From assembly GCA_014729665.1 (NCBI GenBank), contig WJJO01000406.1:1-6773 (forward strand): a stretch of DNA of 6,773 bases, given 5' to 3'. The notes beneath the pieces were generated by a model, which did not search any database, had not been told where the DNA came from, and saw only the letters and a list, made by a program, of their open reading frames with translations. A program made the translations under genes and the position numbers. The stretch is from Caldifarciminota bacterium (lineage in GTDB: Bacteria > Hydrothermota > Tepidihabitantia > B3-TA06). Positions 5,174 through 6,773 of this stretch are shown here, piece after piece (position 1 is the stretch's first letter; every line of letters begins with the position of its first letter).

Positions 5174-6486
5174 GCTTAAAAGTAAACATTGAGAAGGTGG
5201 TTGCCGGCGGCGACGGTCTTACTCATCTTCCCGATGGAAGGGTGCTTTTTGTACCGTTTTCACTTCCCGCAGAGGAGCTTGAGGTCAACATAACGCGGGA
5301 GAAGAAGGACTACGCGGTCGGAGAAATAAAAAGTGTGTTAACGCCATCACCCGATCGTATCTGCCCCATATGCGCTCATTTCGGCTCCTGCGGAGGATGC
5401 CAGCTCCAGCACGTTTCATACGAAGGGGAGATAAAGATCAAAAAGACCATCTTGAAAGAAACCATATCGCGGCAAACAGGCATTAATATACAGCTTGAAG
5501 CCGTGTATCCTTCCCCAAAGGAGTGGGGGTATCGGGGTAAGAGCGAGCATCCGGCAGCACCGTCACCCGGGGGTCCGAAAATCGGTTACTTCCGCCGCCG
5601 CACACATGAGGTCGTCGATATAAAAGAGTGCCCGGTTCTTGCCCCTGAAATGCTTTCGGACCTAAGCAAGATACGTGATATTGTACGCGACACTGGTGAG
5701 CCCATATACGATGAGGAGAAAGGACGAGGAAATCTGCGCTACATTATCCTCAGGAGTTCTTCTGAGGGTGAAAGGATGATAGGTCTGGTTACCTCGGGCA
5801 AGGATATCGAGGGAGATACAATCGTAAGATTGATGAGTGATTTTAAAGGGCTTAAAGGGATCGTCCAGAACATAAATACCGATAAGGGCAACCGAATCAT
5901 GGGTGAACATACTGAGATTATTACGGGTTCAGACCACCTTACCGAACAGGTCGGGGAGCTTGAACTCAAGGTTTCATTCGCTTCATTCTTCCAGGCAAAC
6001 CACTCACAGGCCGAACGCATCGTAAAGGTTGTAAGAGACTATCTGGTCCCTGATCCGAGTGACGTTGTAGTCGACGCCTTTGCAGGTGTCGGTATGATTG
6101 GTCTGGCTCTTGCAGGCGACGTGAAGGAGACTGTGGCTGTGGAGTCCGAGGAGTCTTCGGTCCGGGACGGTAAACGCAACGCGGAACGCAACTCCCTTGC
6201 AAACGTAAGATGGGTGAAGGGCGAGGCAGGAAAGGTTCTAGGTGAAATCCCCTGCGACAAGCTCATACTCGACCCTCCCCGCAAGGGACTGACAGATAAT
6301 GTAATATCTTCGTGTTCGAAAGTGAAGCCTTCACATATCTGCTACGTTTCGTGCAACCCTTCGACATGGGCAAGGGATGTGGTGAAGTTCAGGGATGCAG
6401 GTTACATCCTGAAACGCCTCTCGATGATCGACATGTTCCCGCGTACCGCCCATCTTGAACTGGCGAGCCTTCTGGAGGCCGCGTAA
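5167..6486 (+). CDS. rlmD: RlmD/RumA-type RNA uracil-C5 methyltransferase with TRAM domain and Fe-S cluster
   Basis: A 439-residue SAM-dependent enzyme of the TrmA/RumA/RlmCD family that makes 5-methyluridine in rRNA or tRNA. Residues 1-60 are a TRAM RNA-binding domain (VNIEKVVAGGDGL at 6-18). Cys69, Cys75, Cys78 (CAHFGSCGGC) and Cys155 are the expected 4Fe-4S ligands. FFQANHSQAERI (274-285), the SAM site VDAFAGVGMIGL (302-313), DPPRKGL (369-375), catalytic Cys396 in SCNP and the base Glu431 in AHLE are all present, so the enzyme looks active. The target base (23S U1939, U747 or another) cannot be told from sequence. ATG 5167 is chosen because TRAM begins there. An upstream in-frame ATG at 5050 adds only an Arg-rich shadow of lptE. 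The overlap with the lptE stop and the lack of a clear Shine-Dalgarno point to translational coupling. Confidence 0.93.
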   Translation: MVGLKVNIEKVVAGGDGLTHLPDGRVLFVPFSLPAEELEVNITREKKDYAVGEIKSVLTPSPDRICPICAHFGSCGGCQLQHVSYEGEIKIKKTILKETISRQTGINIQLEAVYPSPKEWGYRGKSEHPAAPSPGGPKIGYFRRRTHEVVDIKECPVLAPEMLSDLSKIRDIVRDTGEPIYDEEKGRGNLRYIILRSSSEGERMIGLVTSGKDIEGDTIVRLMSDFKGLKGIVQNINTDKGNRIMGEHTEIITGSDHLTEQVGELELKVSFASFFQANHSQAERIVKVVRDYLVPDPSDVVVDAFAGVGMIGLALAGDVKETVAVESEESSVRDGKRNAERNSLANVRWVKGEAGKVLGEIPCDKLILDPPRKGLTDNVISSCSKVKPSHICYVSCNPSTWARDVVKFRDAGYILKRLSMIDMFPRTAHLELASLLEAA

Positions 6487-6773
6487 TGCTGTTTACAGAT
6501 GCCTTAATACACTCACCCCCGGATAAATCGGCAAGGGCCGATATACTTATAGAGGGAGAAAGAATTGTAAAGCTGGGTAAGATTATAACCCCTGAAGGGA
6601 TTAGAACCTACAAGAATAAGATAGTACTTCCGGGCTACATCGACTCTCACATACACCTTCTCGAGTACGGGCTTTCCCTTCTTTTCCTCGACCTTCGTGA
6701 AGCTACCTCCGCACAGGAGGTTCTGGGAAAAATATCCTCGTTTGCAGCCGAGACTGCCGACAGGGGATTCGTC
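6486..6773 (+). CDS. Amidohydrolase (YtcJ-like, amidohydrolase family 3), N-terminal part
   Basis: The first 96 codons of a gene that runs off the right edge. The ATG at 6486 shares one base with the methyltransferase stop (TAATG). GGAGG (6474-6478), inside the upstream gene, lies 7 nt before it, so the start is well supported and the two genes are probably co-translated. Residues 1-45 are the N-terminal strand-rich part typical of urease-superfamily amidohydrolases (ADILIEGERIVKLGK, 18-32). LPGYIDSHIHLLEYGLSL (48-65) carries the metal-binding H-x-H pair, His55 and His57. LDLREATSAQEVL (68-80) follows, as in YtcJ-type enzymes. No signal peptide is seen, so the enzyme should be cytosolic. The family hydrolyses amide bonds in varied small molecules, and the substrate cannot be inferred from this part. 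Confidence 0.85.
   Translation, partial: MLFTDALIHSPPDKSARADILIEGERIVKLGKIITPEGIRTYKNKIVLPGYIDSHIHLLEYGLSLLFLDLREATSAQEVLGKISSFAAETADRGFV

Overview
The window reads as a piece of chromosome from an uncultured Gram-negative (diderm) bacterium. An LptE-type lipoprotein implies an LPS outer membrane. YajC, Fmt and an RlmD-type methyltransferase are bacterial housekeeping genes. The truncated gene at the left edge encodes a secreted protein with W-x-K and DGYIVTG-type repeats, a style I associate with WOR-3 (Stahlbacteria), Cloacimonadota and similar candidate phyla. That placement is inference from protein style only; no marker gene fixes the taxon.

Layout. Positions 1-252 (minus) hold the first 84 codons of a secreted repeat protein. 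Positions 253-893 are a visibly AT-rich stretch without a confident gene. It holds a sigma70-like promoter (635-662, minus), a 34-codon ORF with a good Shine-Dalgarno (426-530, minus), tandem 9-mers 11 bp apart (726-745) and three CCATGGA sites. Positions 894-933 (minus) carry the 5' half of a tRNA-Ala(UGC). It stops being a tRNA inside the anticodon stem, yet keeps a perfect-consensus promoter (944-971) and runs into a terminator-like hairpin with U-tracts (867-904). Positions 1009-3060 (minus) encode a cytosolic prolyl oligopeptidase with a complete catalytic triad. A divergent promoter region (3061-3234) then leads into a plus-strand run: yajC (3235-3699), fmt (about 3701-4630), lptE (4682-5173), an RlmD/RumA-type RNA m5U methyltransferase (5167-6486) and the start of an amidohydrolase (6486 to the window end).

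How the genes work together. The plus-strand genes overlap or nearly abut (yajC/fmt, lptE/rlmD 7 bp, rlmD/amidohydrolase 1 bp), so translational coupling is likely. A promoter just before lptE splits the run into two units, yajC-fmt and lptE-rlmD-amidohydrolase. The themes are protein export (YajC), translation initiation (Fmt), outer-membrane LPS assembly (LptE) and rRNA/tRNA modification (RlmD-type). The peptidase and the amidohydrolase are probably catabolic.

No complete new defence, mobile or biosynthetic system is visible. The most unusual signals are the promoter-bearing tRNA half with its own terminator, an lptE promoter placed so that its mRNA would be leaderless, and five promoter candidates that all have a 16-bp spacer.
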